Positions 6,055 to 6,647 of a DNA stretch of 6,647 nt are shown one piece after another. Positions within the stretch are counted from its first letter, which is position 1, and the number at the start of each line of letters is the position of its first letter. The notes under the pieces are model-generated. The model ran no database searches. It was not told the origin of the DNA and saw only the letters and a program-made list of their open reading frames with translations. The translations under genes and the position numbers were made by a program. The DNA lies in the NCBI GenBank assembly GCA_021106665.1, contig JAIOTR010000361.1:1-6647 (forward strand), given 5' to 3'. Origin of the DNA: Bacteroidales bacterium (lineage in GTDB: Bacteria > Bacteroidota > Bacteroidia > Bacteroidales > JAADJA01).

Positions 6055-6647
6055 ATGATGGCAAAAAAATTAAACAAAACCGAATACAGACTACAATCCA
6101 TTTCTTCAGGTAAAATTTTTAATGACGCAGGCTGGATGCTTGAAGCTCCTGATGAAGTTAATCCCGGGTTGATCAGGGCAATTTATAAAAACACCCAACT
6201 AAATGTAAAGGATAATGAATATGGTATTTACAAATTTGCTGACTGGCTTCCGGTTCATCGTATGTTGGAAGGATCTTCGGCTTCAATAACATATCTAAGT
6301 GCAGGTATGGCAAAAGAACTTGGATTAAAAAACCTGTACATCACTTTTAGTGGTTATTGGCCGGAAAAAGAGGCTCTGATGAAAACCTGTTCATTTAAAG
6401 AAACTGAAGCATATTCGGTTTGTGCCCGCTTAGATCCAAATCAGAAAAAGGTTCTTGTTGTGGCCTCTGCCGGCAATACAGCACGTTCCTTTGCACGTGT
6501 TTGTTCGGATAATAATATTTCGCTATTATTATGTGTTCCTGAAGATAATTTAGATGTATTGTGGTTTGATGAACCATTGAACGATTTTGTAAAATTGGTA
6601 GTTGCGCGGTCAGGTGGAGATTATTTCGATGCCATACACCTTTCTAA
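6055..6647 (+). CDS. Cysteate synthase-like PLP enzyme, C-terminus cut by window edge
   Basis: The open frame runs from ATG 6055 (or the adjacent ATG 6058) off the window end: 197 codons plus two bases. It resembles the threonine synthase-like cysteate synthases, which make L-cysteate from O-phosphoserine and sulfite. Supporting motifs are GIYKFADWLPV (57-67), FSGYWPEKEALMKTCSFKETEA (98-119) with expected PLP Lys115, ASAGNTARSFA (137-147) forming the phosphate/carboxylate loop, VPEDNLDVLWFDEP (161-174) and SGGDYFDAIHLS (186-197). Threonine synthase itself normally has SFKD at the lysine, whereas this has SFKE as I recall for cysteate synthases. No Cys occurs before residue 112, so there is no N-terminal zinc knuckle. 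About half the protein is missing. In Bacteroidota cysteate feeds sulfonolipid (capnine) synthesis; the methanogen use is coenzyme M. It lies 77 bases after the LolA-like gene on the same strand. A divergent threonine synthase is the main alternative. Confidence 0.75.
   Translation, partial: MMAKKLNKTEYRLQSISSGKIFNDAGWMLEAPDEVNPGLIRAIYKNTQLNVKDNEYGIYKFADWLPVHRMLEGSSASITYLSAGMAKELGLKNLYITFSGYWPEKEALMKTCSFKETEAYSVCARLDPNQKKVLVVASAGNTARSFARVCSDNNISLLLCVPEDNLDVLWFDEPLNDFVKLVVARSGGDYFDAIHLS

Noticed and set aside
1..6647. CRISPR arrays, tRNA or rRNA genes, insertion sequences, integrase or att sites
   Set aside because: No regularly spaced direct repeats, cloverleaf-like stretches, transposase or integrase motifs were seen on either strand.

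Overview
This AT-rich window most likely comes from a member of the Bacteroidota. The start regions lack clear Shine-Dalgarno sequences, with one exception. Several intergenic regions carry TAnnTTTG boxes, the -7 element of Bacteroidota promoters. Threonine dehydrogenase is of the SDR type typical of that phylum, and a cysteate synthase-like gene is present. A genus cannot be assigned from this stretch.

Left part (1-2417): a threonine-to-glycine module. A 3'-truncated SDR-type L-threonine 3-dehydrogenase gene (minus strand) stands back to back with kbl, 2-amino-3-ketobutyrate CoA ligase (plus strand). Together they convert L-threonine plus NAD+ and CoA into glycine, acetyl-CoA and NADH. The 380-base divergent intergenic region holds candidate promoters, a 14-bp palindrome just downstream of the kbl -7 box, and a block with RNA-like inverted repeats. 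A strong intrinsic terminator follows kbl.

Middle part (2418-2958): a small minus-strand DUF3820 gene and, after its stop, what reads as the C-terminal end of an FtsX/MacB-type ABC permease with no gene body attached. This looks like a deletion scar. Divergent promoters then separate DUF3820 from the next gene.

Right part (2959-6647): an MMPL/RND-family inner-membrane transporter (750 aa) and, 19 bases later, a periplasmic LolA-like protein (248 aa), evidently one operon. After 77 bases comes a cysteate synthase-like PLP enzyme on the same strand, truncated by the window end and with its own candidate promoter. RND/LolA-like pairs are thought to move lipids or lipoproteins toward the outer membrane, and cysteate is the head-group precursor of Bacteroidota sulfonolipids (capnines). 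The adjacency therefore suggests a testable sulfonolipid synthesis and transport locus. This is the most interesting idea in the window, but it rests on context.
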